Assembly (NCBI GenBank): GCA_036971475.1
Contig: JBAIZL010000005.1
Span: 164,841,386-164,905,385 of the forward strand
Reading direction: 5' to 3'
Length of the DNA: 64,000 nucleotides
Origin: Prosapia bicincta
Lineage: Eukaryota > Arthropoda > Insecta > Hemiptera > Cercopidae
Below the pieces are notes generated by a model. The model saw nothing but the letters and a program-made list of their open reading frames with translations. It ran no database searches and was not told where the DNA came from. Made by a program: the position numbers and the translations under genes. This document shows, one piece after another, positions 29,301 through 38,720 of this stretch. How positions within the stretch are numbered: the first letter of the stretch is position 1; each line of letters opens with the position of its first letter.

Positions 29301-29480
29301 AGTTAGTTTATTGTATTGTTGTGTTGTGTTAGTTTTAATATGTAATTGACAATGTTCAGACAAGGACTAAATAGTTATTGGGCACTTTAGATGTATGAAT
29401 ATTGAGGTTAAGATAATGAAAGAAAGGTTAATGGTTGGTCTAATCAAACCAGTTTTAATAATAAAAAAAAGAATAAACCA
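29301..29480 (+). mobile_element. Probable 3' UTR and tail of the jockey-like LINE
   Basis: Directly follows the coding remnant and ends in AATAATAAAAAAAAGAATAAA near 29458-29478, which would be the poly(A) tail of the retroposed copy. Boundary inferred. Confidence 0.45.
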
Positions 29481-29689
29481 TATCACTGTTGAGGTTTACC
29501 GAGACTGGTCTGGTTTATAAAACAGTGATAAGTGACCTTTCAAGTATTTTTTAGTACTAAATACTTTTAAATGTTTATAAACTTGCCTATAGTAGCACTT
29601 ACTTTGTTTGTTGAGGACGGCCATTTTGGGAGATGTGTCCCATTATCAACTCACACCGTAACTGATCTCAAGGTTTATGTAGTTTAGGG

Positions 29690-30905
29690 TGTTAGGGTGG
29701 GGATAGGATATTATGGTGGTGTGGGTGTATTTTGTGTGTATTAGGAGTTATGATATCAAAAAATGCGTGTGAGTTGTAATGTAATTGTGTATTGAGTATG
29801 TGTGTATAGTGTAGTTTGAAGTGTCTGTATGTTTCGTATTTTTCGGTTGTGTAGCGTTGGTTATTTCTGTGTTGTTTATGAAGAATTTGTAGGTCAGATG
29901 TTATGTCTATGTAGTCATGTTTTGTGGAGTTGATATGATCGGCGAAGTTTGATTGGTAGTTATTGTTTGTTAGTGCTTTTATATGTTCTTGGTAACGTGT
30001 GTAGAAGACCTCTCTGTCTGGCCTATGTAAAAAATGGGGCACGAACTGCAAGTTAGTTTGTTAATTCCAGTGGTGTTGTAAATGTCGTCGATTTTGTTGT
30101 TGGGTTTAAATTGCTTATTGAGAGTGTTGTGTGTGGAGTAAGCTATTTTGAAGTTGTATTTTCGTAGTGTGTTGGTTAGATTGTGGGTTTTGGATGATCT
30201 GTATGGTATTGATAAGTATTTTATGGGATTGTCCTGTTGTGTGTTTGTATTTGGGTTATTAGGTTAATTTTTTAGTCGGTTCTATAATTTGTCAATCATT
30301 GTTGGGTTGTATCCATTACTTTGTGCTATATATTTTATGGTGTTTAACTCCTGGTAGTGTTCTTCTTTGTTTAGCAGTGTTTTAAGCAGGCGATATATCA
30401 TGGCGTTGTAAGCGGCTACTTTATGTTGGTGTGGGTGGTTTGAGGAGATGTGAATGGTAGGATTGGTACTGTTGGGTTCTCGGTATATGTTGAATGTATA
30501 TGTTTGTTTGTCTGTATGTTTAATTGTAAGGTCTAGGAAGATGAAAGAGTTTTGTTGTTCTGTTTCGATGGTGTATGTTAGTTTTGGTTGTATGGAATTA
30601 AGGTGTTTTAGAAATATGTGTGCTCTGCTTGTGTTACCTTTATATAGTGTTATGATGTCGTCGACGTATCTGTACCAGTAAATTACGTATGTTATCTGAG
30701 TATTTATTGTTGTGTAAAATGTGGTTTTGTTCAATATGGTGTATGAGTATTTCTGCTAAGATGCTAGCTATGGAGGAACCCATAGGTAGGCCATCTTTTT
30801 GGCTGTAGAATGTGTTATTGTAGGTGAAGTAATTTTGAGATGTGAATTATTTTGTGAGGTATATGATTTTATTGCGTTGGTCGTTGTGAGGTTTACACCT
30901 ATGAA
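29690..30905 (-). pseudogene. Penelope-like element (RT plus GIY-YIG endonuclease), 5'-truncated
   Basis: Read on the minus strand from ~30905: residues like FTYNNTFYSQKDGLPMGSS, then IASILAEI (30820-30740), form the reverse transcriptase motif ahead of the catalytic centre; after a frameshift, YWYRYVDDIITLYKG (near 30685-30640) carries the catalytic YVDD, and FLDLTIKH follows. The linker continues through NLTNTLRKYNFKIAYSTHNT, then TGINKLTCSSCPIFYIGQTE (about 30080-30010) is the GIY-YIG endonuclease core with its CxxC zinc-binding insertion; here the first motif reads GIN, not GIY. After another frameshift RYQEHIKAL, FADHI and NSTKH complete the nuclease fold. RT plus a zinc-type GIY-YIG in this order identifies an endonuclease-positive Penelope-like retroelement. 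Stops and at least two frameshifts make it inactive. Its strong strand bias (few G on the minus strand) differs from the surroundings. The N-terminus and terminal repeats are missing. Confidence 0.9.
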
Positions 30906-31359
30906 ACTAAAAAGTAAGTATTTTCACATTTTATTATCCTTTGTGGTAAATAGAAAGGCAACAGTCACATTATCAACAGAATATTGCACTCAGTGACGTC
31001 AGACAGGTGGGAATAGGTTGAGACAGATGCACCTGCAAAGTCATTAAGCTGGACGAGAGCCTTCTGTTAGGGCGATCTACATGTTGGCAAATGTACTTGT
31101 AAGTATTATATACCACATGTTATTCTGGAAGAAAGGTGAGAAAACTACAATAAACAATGGTGTACATTAAAATAAATAAGGTTGGCCGGACTGTTTGTTA
31201 ATCATTTGTCCTGGTCTTATGGCGCTGTGGCTAGTAATAAACAACCATAACTCCGATTTTAAGTAAACCTAGTATGTCAATATTCTTAATAATTTTTGAG
31301 GGTCTGACAACAGTTATTGAATTATTGTAACTAATGTTCAAAACATCATGTTTAAAAGT
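30906..31359. other. Sequence between the Penelope-like remnant and TTAGG-type repeats
   Basis: No coding signal. The GC-richer stretch 30990-31100 could be the edge of another repeat, but no family is recognised. Confidence 0.4.
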
Positions 31360-31640
31360 AAATTCCAACCTAACCTAATGTAACCTAACCTAACTTACCA
31401 AAATTAACCTAATCTAATCCAACCTAACTTAACCTATCATGACCTAATCTACACTAACCTTAACCGAGAGTAACCTAGCCTAATCAGACTCAACCTAACC
31501 TAATATAGTTTAACTCAACCTTACTGAGACTAACAATCTAACCGAGCCTAACCTAGCGTACCTAACCCAACCTCATATAAACTGACCTATCCGAACTTAT
31601 TCATCCTAACGAAACCTAACGTAACCAGCCTAACAAAAGA
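31360..31640 (-). repeat. Degenerate TTAGG-type (AACCT)n repeat field
   Basis: Dense CCTAACCTAA-type words, many with one substitution or one-base spacing change (for example ACCTAACCTAACTTACC near 31383-31400), fill about 280 bp. TTAGG is the canonical insect and more generally arthropod telomere unit. The divergence suggests an old interstitial array, or simply a tandem repeat of similar unit. It lies in the middle of a retroelement cluster next to a Penelope-like element. Confidence 0.7.
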
Positions 31641-32640
31641 AATGCAGTAGATATTTGTTTGAAGGTTAAGAAACAAACCATAGCATTTGAACGTGGTGAT
31701 TTCAAACTAACTGACCTCTATTAACTGACTTTTGCAGGAATAGAGGTGTATAGAGTTTATGTTTTGGCGACGAACAGTGAAGTTTATTAAAATGAAACAA
31801 ACTGTAAGAAACAAATATATTTGTTTGTTAGGAACCATTATAGTCAACTGTGAATAATACAGTGTATGAATAATAGTCAAGTGTACGAAATACAGTTGAG
31901 TGCTGAAGAAATGGTAGCATACTCATGCGAGACCATTTGTCTTGAAGAAACCACAACCTGTATAAAAAGGAGAAAATCAGGACCAATTTTCACTATATCC
32001 AGGTTTCATGGCATATGTTGACTATAGGAATGTGAAAGAGTTGTAATTTTGACATGTAAAAAAGTAGTCTTAGAGAGATGCAAATAATATTTTTTTAAAA
32101 ATAATTAATTGCATATTCACCGTTACCTCTTTTTCAATTAAACATTCTGATAAAAAGAATTGTTTAGTATATAATGAAAATTCATCCGTGGAATATTGTT
32201 TACACTTAAACTTACAGAACTTTAAAGAGAAACAATACCGTGTCAGTAATATTTAACAAGGGTAAACAACGTTTTAATTTTACATTCTTGAAAATGCGAA
32301 TATTTCGACACTGATATAATATGAAGCATAAAATCCCTCCTGAAATAAAGGACTTTGTCTTACGCATCGCATTGGAATTAACTGTTGTGAACATTTGGGA
32401 CGAAACATGCAAACATGTGCACCTCTTTTGCCGCAATAAAAACTAAAATATTGAACAATGGATATACTTTTTTTCTATCAGTTTAAGGAACTTTTACAAG
32501 CAGACTCGATTCAGACATTTCATTTGCCTTATTAGTCATGAATATATATTAAAAATCCATTTTAAATATTTAAGATACATTAAAAAAGATTATGTATTTT
32601 CATAATGTATTTTGATTAGCTTTTGCTTGGCTTTTATTTT
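31641..32640. other. AT-rich DNA without recognised features
   Basis: No domain, tRNA-like head or tandem repeat was found. The reverse frame at 32212-32436 has no recognisable motif. Confidence 0.45.
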
Positions 32641-32879
32641 TTACTGGCTATACCCGGCCACTTACTGGTGTGTGTCAGAAAGAGTAAACAGCTCTTAAAA
32701 AATAACTTTGGAAATAAGCTTCAATTAAAGGGGCTGGCCGATAAAAGCGAACACACCATTTGAAGAATGTATTTAATAGTAGTTTTTATTTTGCTTCCTA
32801 CCATGTTTTAACATACAACGGACTAACTGCCTCCATAGCATTTAAAAACGGGACTCTTCAATTTCTCATTGCTCAGTAA

Positions 32880-33775
32880 TGTCAAAGAGTAATACTCCTG
32901 ATGTGGTTTATCATAAGGAATTTTTGGAAATTTACATATCCCACCAATATAGTGAGATCATATTCACTGATGGTTCTAAACTGGGCAATGGCGCTGGGTA
33001 TGCCTTTTACTCGTCGGGATAGTCGTATGGATTGCCATCAGCTTGCAGTGTATTTACAGCTGAACTATTTGCTATTCTTAAATAATTAACTATAGTTCAG
33101 TCTAGTTCTTCACACTACCTATTGTCTTCCGATTCCAAAAGTACCCTTGAGATCCTTCAGGATATTTTCTCTGTAAACCCTTTAATTGGGGATATTTTGT
33201 GTGCAGCACACAAACTTCAATTGGGGGTATTTGGGGTAACATTTTGCTGAGTTCCTGATCACTGTGGAATTTTCGGTTACGCAAAAGCAGATGAAGCGGC
33301 GAAGTATGGCGCCAACTACATTTTGTGTTGTGCCGTCTGATTATATATAATTTTTTAAAGCAAGCGTTATTATCTGCTTGGAATAACGCAATAGGTTGAG
33401 GGAAATTAGGGATAGCGACCGTCCATGGAGGTCTTCCAATCGTTCGATACATAGGGAGGAAAAGGTGGCTACTCGCCTTCGTATCGGCCACCCGATGTGT
33501 CTCGAGGATCTTCCACTTTGCGAGTTGTGTGGAAATACCATTAAAATTCGTCATATACTTGTTGATTTTTGGGGTTTGAAGCATGTGCGTGACACTTTCA
33601 ACATAATAAAAGGGAGGTTGAAGGTTGAGTTTGACGATGCTTTGGCCGTTGACCGTTTCATCGGTTTCCTGCGTCACTTAAAATTATATATATATATAAA
33701 CTTGGGAGCGGGTTTAAACTGCCCGAAGCACTGCTACCTTATAGTATATTGTACTTATAAAAAAAAAAAAAAAAA
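32880..33775 (+). pseudogene. RNase H and zinc-knuckle 3' part of an I/R1-type LINE
   Basis: From 32880 the frame reads NTPDVVYHKEFLEIYISHQY, then IIFTDGSKLGNGAGYAF (near 32960-33010), the first RNase H motif with its catalytic Asp. After a stop and shifts come FTAELFAIL (second motif with Glu; 33050), SSDSKSTLEIL (third motif with Asp; 33121-33155) and VPDHCGIFGYAKADEAAKYG (33254-33310), the last RNase H block. Downstream in another frame, VATRLRIGHP, then LPLCELCGNTIKIRHIL (33465-33560) is the C-terminal CxxC...H tail zinc motif typical of LINEs with an RNase H domain. Several stops and frame changes show decay. The reverse transcriptase and endonuclease are missing. Exact clade is not determinable without a tree. 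Confidence 0.85.
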
Positions 33776-34370
33776 AAATTATATATAAAAAAATATGGTT
33801 TTAATTTCACGTATATTTAAAACATTTTGTTTATTGTTATTCTATTATTATCTATTTAATTTTTATTGTTAATTTTAATCGTTTGTTTTTATTGCTATGT
33901 TGTTATTCATTGCTATATTGTTGTTTTTTATTTTTGTTGTTGTATTTATTGTCAAAAGTTTGTTTTAGTTTAGTATTTTTTTTTATTTGTTGCAGTTTGG
34001 TGTATCTGTTGTTAGTGATTAATGTTATTAAATTGCTATTATGTGTTTACTGTTATATTTATTTTAATTGTTATTCCGTTATTTATTGTACGTTTATGTT
34101 TTAGATTAGATTGTTGTTTGTTTTAAATTTTAAATATATTATATTAGTAATAGTTTTATTATTTTTGGTAATTCAATTTTAGTTTTTAATAAGTTATTTT
34201 GTTTGGCGATGATAAGCAACATTGGTTTGTCGCCAGAGGGGGGAAACAGTGAATGGATATAGGTAGATTGCATTTGTTAAACGAGGATGGTGAAAGATAT
34301 GTTTAAAAGTGTCCACCCCTTTGTTGATTTAAATGGCCGTTGAAATATGTTAATCAAATTAAAAATAAAT
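33754..34370 (+). mobile_element. Probable 3' UTR of the RNase H-bearing LINE
   Basis: An A-run (about 19 A, 33760-33778) is followed by a strikingly T/G-rich, C- and A-poor stretch (33830-34200; repeated TTATTGTTATT-like words) and then GGCGATGATAAGCAACATTG / GTCGCCAGAGG (34206-34242), an inverted GGCGA...TCGCC pair. The strand bias continues from the coding remnant, which is why the segment is assigned to the same element. The 73-codon Leu/Cys/Phe/Tyr frame here is a composition artefact. The end point is a guess. Confidence 0.4.
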
Positions 34371-34879
34371 AAGTATTTTAGAGCGTTAATGAACATTTTT
34401 AACTTAAAAATTAGGGTTAACTGATTTAAACAAATTTAAAAAATTCTAAAATATAAATAAAACAAATCATAAATATTGTTTTAATCAGATGCAAGGTTAT
34501 ATAACTAGGAAGAAATGCATTGGAGGTTTAACTTAAGGAAAATGCTTTTGCATTTCTCAACTGTGGATATGACATGGTTATACTTGCGTGAGGAAGACAG
34601 GAACCTGGTGTTGAGCCAATAAGTAATAAACAACATCAGTAACTGCCGTTTGCATATTTTTAAATGTCTTTGCATATTTTTTTTATTTGAATAATAGCTT
34701 AAGAATGGAATACTTTCATAGAGCATTACAGCATTTACTACAAATATTCGAATAAAGCTACAATAGTTTTTATTCTAAAGGTGAAAATGATTTACCTGCT
34801 GTGAGTAATTTTCAATATTCAAATTACTAAATTTATTTAATAAAGAAAAACAAATGTACATATTTATATACATATAACT
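34371..34879. other. AT-rich DNA without recognised features
   Basis: No domain or repeat recognised; a reverse frame at 34505-34726 is unsupported. Confidence 0.45.
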
Positions 34880-35112
34880 TTACAACACTGTTTTCCAGTA
34901 TTCACTAATCACTTACAATTAAATGTACTTAAACTAGAAACTTACATGTATATATAATTGAATCGACTTTCGAGAACTTTAAATTATTACGTTCTAAGTC
35001 TTAGATGATGCTCGAAAATGAAGACACGTAATTAAAGTTCTCGAAAGTCAACTCTCTTATATACCAAGTAAGATTCTTGATTAAGTACGAAGTACTTACT
35101 ATACCAAGTAAG

Positions 35113-35114
<2 letters not shown>
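34880..35114. mobile_element. Foldback element related to Penelope-like ends
   Basis: An inverted repeat: CGACTTTCGAGAACTTTAA (from 34964) is mirrored by TTAAAGTTCTCGAAAGTC (35032-35049), with AGATGATGCTCGAAAATG between. Both halves match one sequence at 53486-53630: the left half (ACAACACTGTTTTCCAGTAT and on) directly and the right half (GTAAGATTCTTGATTAAG) in reverse. The GATGA - short hairpin - CGAAAA core resembles the hammerhead-like core found in Penelope element ends. The right edge meets a (TA)n tract. Confidence 0.6.

Positions 35115-35172
<58 letters not shown>
35115..35172. repeat. (TA)n microsatellite between two element ends
   Basis: About 29 TA units, flanked on the left by the foldback element and on the right by a second Penelope-type end. 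Confidence 0.95.
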
Positions 35173-35174
<2 letters not shown>

Positions 35175-35265
35175 TTATTTTATGAGGAAAACTAATTAAG
35201 AATTTAATGCAAGTTCAAAATTAATAATTTATTTTCTCATAGCATTTCCATGGCATCATCGCCAC
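35173..35265 (-). mobile_element. Penelope-type element end
   Basis: On the minus strand GGCGATGATGCCATGGAAATG (split: GATGATGCCATG, then GAAATG; 35262-35240) followed by CTATGAGAAAATAAATT shows the GATGA - short hairpin - GAAA pattern, ending against the (TA)n tract at 35172 with ATGAGGAAAACTAATTAAG on the way. It belongs to a different sequence subfamily from the element on the other side of the tract. Confidence 0.4.
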
Positions 35266-36590
35266 AAGTCAGTATAACTACAAATTCTAAAATATAACAA
35301 AAACTATAGATAGGCTAAAATTCATATTCAAATTATGGGCTTGGCTACGCAAATCTTTCAACAGAACTCAACATACTCCCATCTTAGTAAGAATGGAAAT
35401 TTCATTGAAATACAAATGTGAATAAGACATAATGCTTTAGTAACGATTACAGCTTTAAAATTATATAATTCCTATATAGTGTAATTTATTATTAAGTTCG
35501 ATATGTTAGTGGCTGACATGGACAGACCCAAGATATAATTGTAGATTGTATCTCGTAAATTTTGATTATTGCTTAGAGTTTCTTTAGATATATTACTGAT
35601 GTCTTTATGTTAAGACCATATGAGAAAATTATTAATATTATGAATTGATAATTATGAGTTTGGTATGATTCAGGATGGGTTAATGAATAATTAAAACAAT
35701 TAAAATTGCTAATTTAAACATAAGAAACTCATGTAAAGTTTCTTGTTAATTAAAAAATAAAAAATAAAAATGGAAAATATAAAATAGTTGTAAGCAGCCC
35801 AAAGCATATTTAATTACTTTATGAATTACAAACTGCAGACGCAAAAGGTTTACAGATATTTTTCGTCTCCATCTCTGTTTTCCCACATAAATAATTCATG
35901 CAATCAGTCCACCAATCTGGTGTCTGCCCTTAAGCGCCTAAACTCAACGTTTTACTGTGTTTTCACTGGGTCTTGTGATTCATGAATTGCAAATTTAATT
36001 TCGACTTAAAACTGTCCAAAACAAGGTGATTATAGAAACTTTCGTTTTCCGGCTTTTGGAAATCGTTTGTCTTGTTTCTTCTTCGTGTTTGGAGAAACGA
36101 ATTGTTTAAACAGCAAGGGATAAAGTTTTCCCAACAATCGTGCTTGCGTCGCTGGAATATCCAAATACTGCTGTTGCTGTGTAATTAATGTTTAAGTTTA
36201 TTTCAGAGCGGGGACGAACGTAGCAAACTAAGATTACATAACGTTATTGTTAAATAAATAGCAAATATTACATTACTCGTAGATGACTTCCATTAATAGA
36301 AAACACTCACAGCTAGAATATACCTCCGAAGTAGTGCTGCGGGAAAATCTCCGTGAAGGAAAAGTAGCTAATACAGATTAAGATAAATTATAAAGGTATG
36401 ATTCCGATGGTAACCGCAGACTGCAGTCTTGAGGGACAGATCGGTGGCGACAGTACTGGTTTGGCTGATTTCATATGGGTTACATATGCCGCAACATGCA
36501 GTCATATATATGCTGTATTTACATATAGGTCTATGGTGCAACGTCCCGCCATCCCAGACTGCACTACCAGTCGAGAACTATTCGTGCCGC
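35266..36590. other. AT-rich DNA; moderate-GC patch
   Basis: 35850-36250 and 36400-36590 are of more mixed composition. The plus frame starting at 36398 becomes recognisable only at its end (see MADF-like remnant). No other feature. Confidence 0.4.
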
Positions 36591-36599
36591 TGATCACAG

Positions 36600-36770
36600 A
36601 TAGTTTGTGCGATTTTAAAAAAGAGAAATTAGTAAATATTGTAGGAAAACATCCATTAATTTACAACATAGAACATCCTGATTAGAATCACGAATAAGAT
36701 TTAAAGGAGAAGTTAAGATCAGATCATCAAATACATTTGGAGCTGTAGTCATAAATGTGTAAAACACTCT
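36600..36770 (+). pseudogene. MADF/Myb-SANT-like remnant (PIF/Harbinger accessory protein or host MADF)
   Basis: The frame reads DFKKEKLVNIVGKHPLIYNI, then EHPD and a stop at 36685. This resembles the start of a MADF domain: a basic helix, a hydrophobic V/I-V pair, then hP-x-LY and an acidic-Pro turn. After the stop, NHE and DLKEKL in the same frame continue the match weakly. MADF/Myb-like proteins are the DNA-binding second protein of PIF/Harbinger transposons and also occur as insect MADF-BESS transcription factors. Because a Harbinger transposase piece lies immediately downstream on the other strand, a transposon origin is preferred. The fragment is short, so the assignment is tentative. 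Confidence 0.45.
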
Positions 36771-36774
36771 ATAA

Positions 36775-36985
36775 ATACTGGTTTAATATCCCAAAATAGA
36801 TACCTGTTGCTCGGCGACCTCTGCACAATCTGTAATTTTAAATTTGTCCCTGTTTCTAATATTGTTACCTTTCTACAATATGGTTTCATCGTATAACTGC
36901 TCAGTGGAAATGCATCGTCTCCAATCAGAAGATCATTATATCATTACCTGACAAACATTTTGCTGATAGAATATTAAATGCCTTA
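36775..36985 (-). pseudogene. PIF/Harbinger transposase, C-terminal catalytic fragment
   Basis: On the minus strand a frame gives LSAKCLSGNDIMIF, then GDDAFPLSSYTMKPY (about 36925-36880), the conserved block of PIF/Harbinger transposases that carries a catalytic Asp. After a frameshift NYRLCRGRR and FGIL (about 36838-36790) match the following conserved block, normally NYRLSRARR...ENAFGIL. The enzyme is a DDE-type nuclease that excises and inserts the transposon. Here only about 70 codons remain, with a stop before GDDAF and a frameshift, so it cannot work. The first catalytic Asp region and N-terminus are absent. It is flanked on both sides by + strand coding remnants. Confidence 0.8.
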
Positions 36986-37007
36986 TTTTTTAATTTCTGT
37001 CTAATGA

Positions 37008-37280
37008 CAGATTTGTAAATATACCATTATACTCAGATCTGGAATCGCCAATCAAACTCGAGAAAGTGATGATGACATCATTACTGCAGACCCCAGAGAG
37101 CCAGCCCAAAGAACAGTAAGAAGACGTAAACGAAGCGAAGAAGATGAACTGTCAAAGATTTGGAGAGGAAGAGGAAAAACAGACACACGGTACAATACTA
37201 AAACATTTAAGATGGTGGTTTGCGAAATGTACGTGATGATTGGTCAGAGATTCGACAGATATAGAAGAGGTTTGAAATAA
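37008..37280 (+). pseudogene. Acidic-basic open segment beside the Harbinger transposase
   Basis: A frame without a start codon stays open for ~90 codons to a TAA at 37278-37280. It contains an acidic stretch (RESDDDIITADPREPAQ), then a basic cluster TVRRRKRSEEDELSKIW that could be a nuclear localisation signal, then GRGKTDTRYNTKTF. Such a low-complexity acidic and basic tail suits the C-terminal half of a MADF/Myb-like Harbinger accessory protein, consistent with the MADF-like start ~250 bp upstream on the same strand. No catalytic motif. The region is purine-rich, which favours open frames, so part of it may be chance. Confidence 0.35.
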
Positions 37281-37600
37281 AACAGTGTGAGTGAATATTT
37301 AAAGGTAAATAGAGACTTGCGATTGATAATATAACACAATCCAATTAATACATAAAAACAGTGATTAGAGTTCATTTATGCACGAACTTTTGATCTTTGT
37401 TGTTGAAGTTCGCAAAGTGTTTCATTGTTGCATCATTAAAACCACGATTTAGGATAGTTTTGTAGAGTACGGGGTTAAAAAACACAATACATGGGTCTTT
37501 TTGATGAATAACATAAATAATCTCTTCAAGGACAAATAAAAAGAAGTAAACATAATTAAGTATTTAAAAAATAAAACCCATAAATATCAAATGAAATTTT

Positions 37601-37648
37601 TATTCAAACGTTTATGTCCTTTTCAATCGTAATGCAATCATCATCAAA
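37601..37648 (-). mobile_element. Short Penelope-type end motif
   Basis: Minus strand TGATGATGATTGCATTACGA followed by TTGAAAAGGACATAAACG has the GATGA - small hairpin (AUUG/CGAU) - GAAA arrangement, like the better examples at 53.2-54.1 kb. No coding sequence or inverted partner was seen. Confidence 0.3.
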
Positions 37649-38109
37649 AAAAATTATTACAAAATCTTCGATAATATTTTCATAATTTCCTGTGAAGTTA
37701 GTTGCATTTTAATTGCAATATACATAAGTATTTAAATACAAAGGTTTATTTGAGGATAGGAGGTATTATTTATTTAAAATAAAACAAGTACGTCACAGTG
37801 GCTTCAAGTTGATACAGTTAAATGACCTAATGTGTAAATTGTAAAGTAGGTTAACTGAGCATAATTACTCTAAGCTTGACGTTGTTCCTATGATTAGGTT
37901 TCTTGAGGATGACTTAGTTACTGAAACCATATTATCATATTTAAAACAACAAAGTGGTCTTTTGTTGTGCTAAGTAACAGAATTATTTTACTCATTTTCT
38001 TGAATAATGCTTCAGTAAGAACATGATTCAAAGTCTTCTGTTTTGATACCGAACAAAGAATTGACCTTTAAATGTTTCTTTGTTATCGTTCTTCAACAGA
38101 GTTACTCTA
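37649..38109. other. AT-rich DNA without recognised features
   Basis: Nothing recognised. Confidence 0.45.
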
Positions 38110-38720
38110 GAGAGTTTCAATTTCTTTCGTATTCGTGTAAGTACTATAGTCCAAGCAAGTCCAAGTTACGTCAGTCAACCGATATCATGTTATGCAGTTC
38201 CAAAATCAAGCTATGGACTACCCAAACCCATATTGCGTCGTCCAAGCCCTTGTACCATCGTCCATGCACATTTTTTCTTCAAGTTATGTTTCGTGTCAAG
38301 TTCATAGCTTACATCGTTTCATCCGACCCAACTTTTGAATCGTTCAATCTTATATCCTTTATCGTTCAAGTTAATGTCGTATTGTTCAACCGCCAATTGT
38401 GTCATCCAAGCCCATGCTGTGTCCTTAAAACTCATGTTATGAATCGTCGAATCAGGTGACTTGTTACTTACAACGCCATGTTCTGTCGTTTGAGCCAATG
38501 TCGTATCGTTTAACCCTTGATATGTAGTTCAATGACATATTGCATTGCCCTAGCCTATGCCATGCTTATGTAGTCTCGTCCAAGTTCAGTTCAACTCTTG
38601 TGACGTCTCCAAGTCCGAGTTTTGTATCGTCCAATGCCATATCGTGTCGACTAAGTCCAAAAAATGTCCAATATAATTTTATATCATCTAAGGCAAGTCG
38701 TTTAGAACAACATTTATATT
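38110..38720. repeat. Strongly diverged 20-22-bp minisatellite
   Basis: Variants of the core CGTYCAAGYCCATGT recur through about 600 bp. Examples are CGTCCAAGCCCTTG (38239), CGTTCAAT (38341), CGTTCAAG (38363), TGTTCAAC (38383), CATCCAAGCCCATG (38403) and CGTCCAAGTTCAG (38578), with successive spacings of 22, 20 and 20 in the best part. The period is close to, but not a strict multiple of, three, and the loss of stops by repetition explains the 138-, 75- and 79-codon frames on the + strand. No protein is claimed. Confidence 0.7.

Noticed and set aside
30454..30996. Plus-strand open frames across the Penelope-like region
   Set aside because: Shadows of the minus-strand reverse transcriptase; the strong base bias of that element keeps the other strand open.
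33102..33677. 191-codon minus-strand frame
   Set aside because: It lies antisense to clear RNase H and zinc-knuckle motifs on the plus strand and has no recognisable domain itself.
33883..34104. Leu/Cys/Phe/Tyr-rich frame
   Set aside because: Composition artefact of a T/G-rich LINE 3' UTR.
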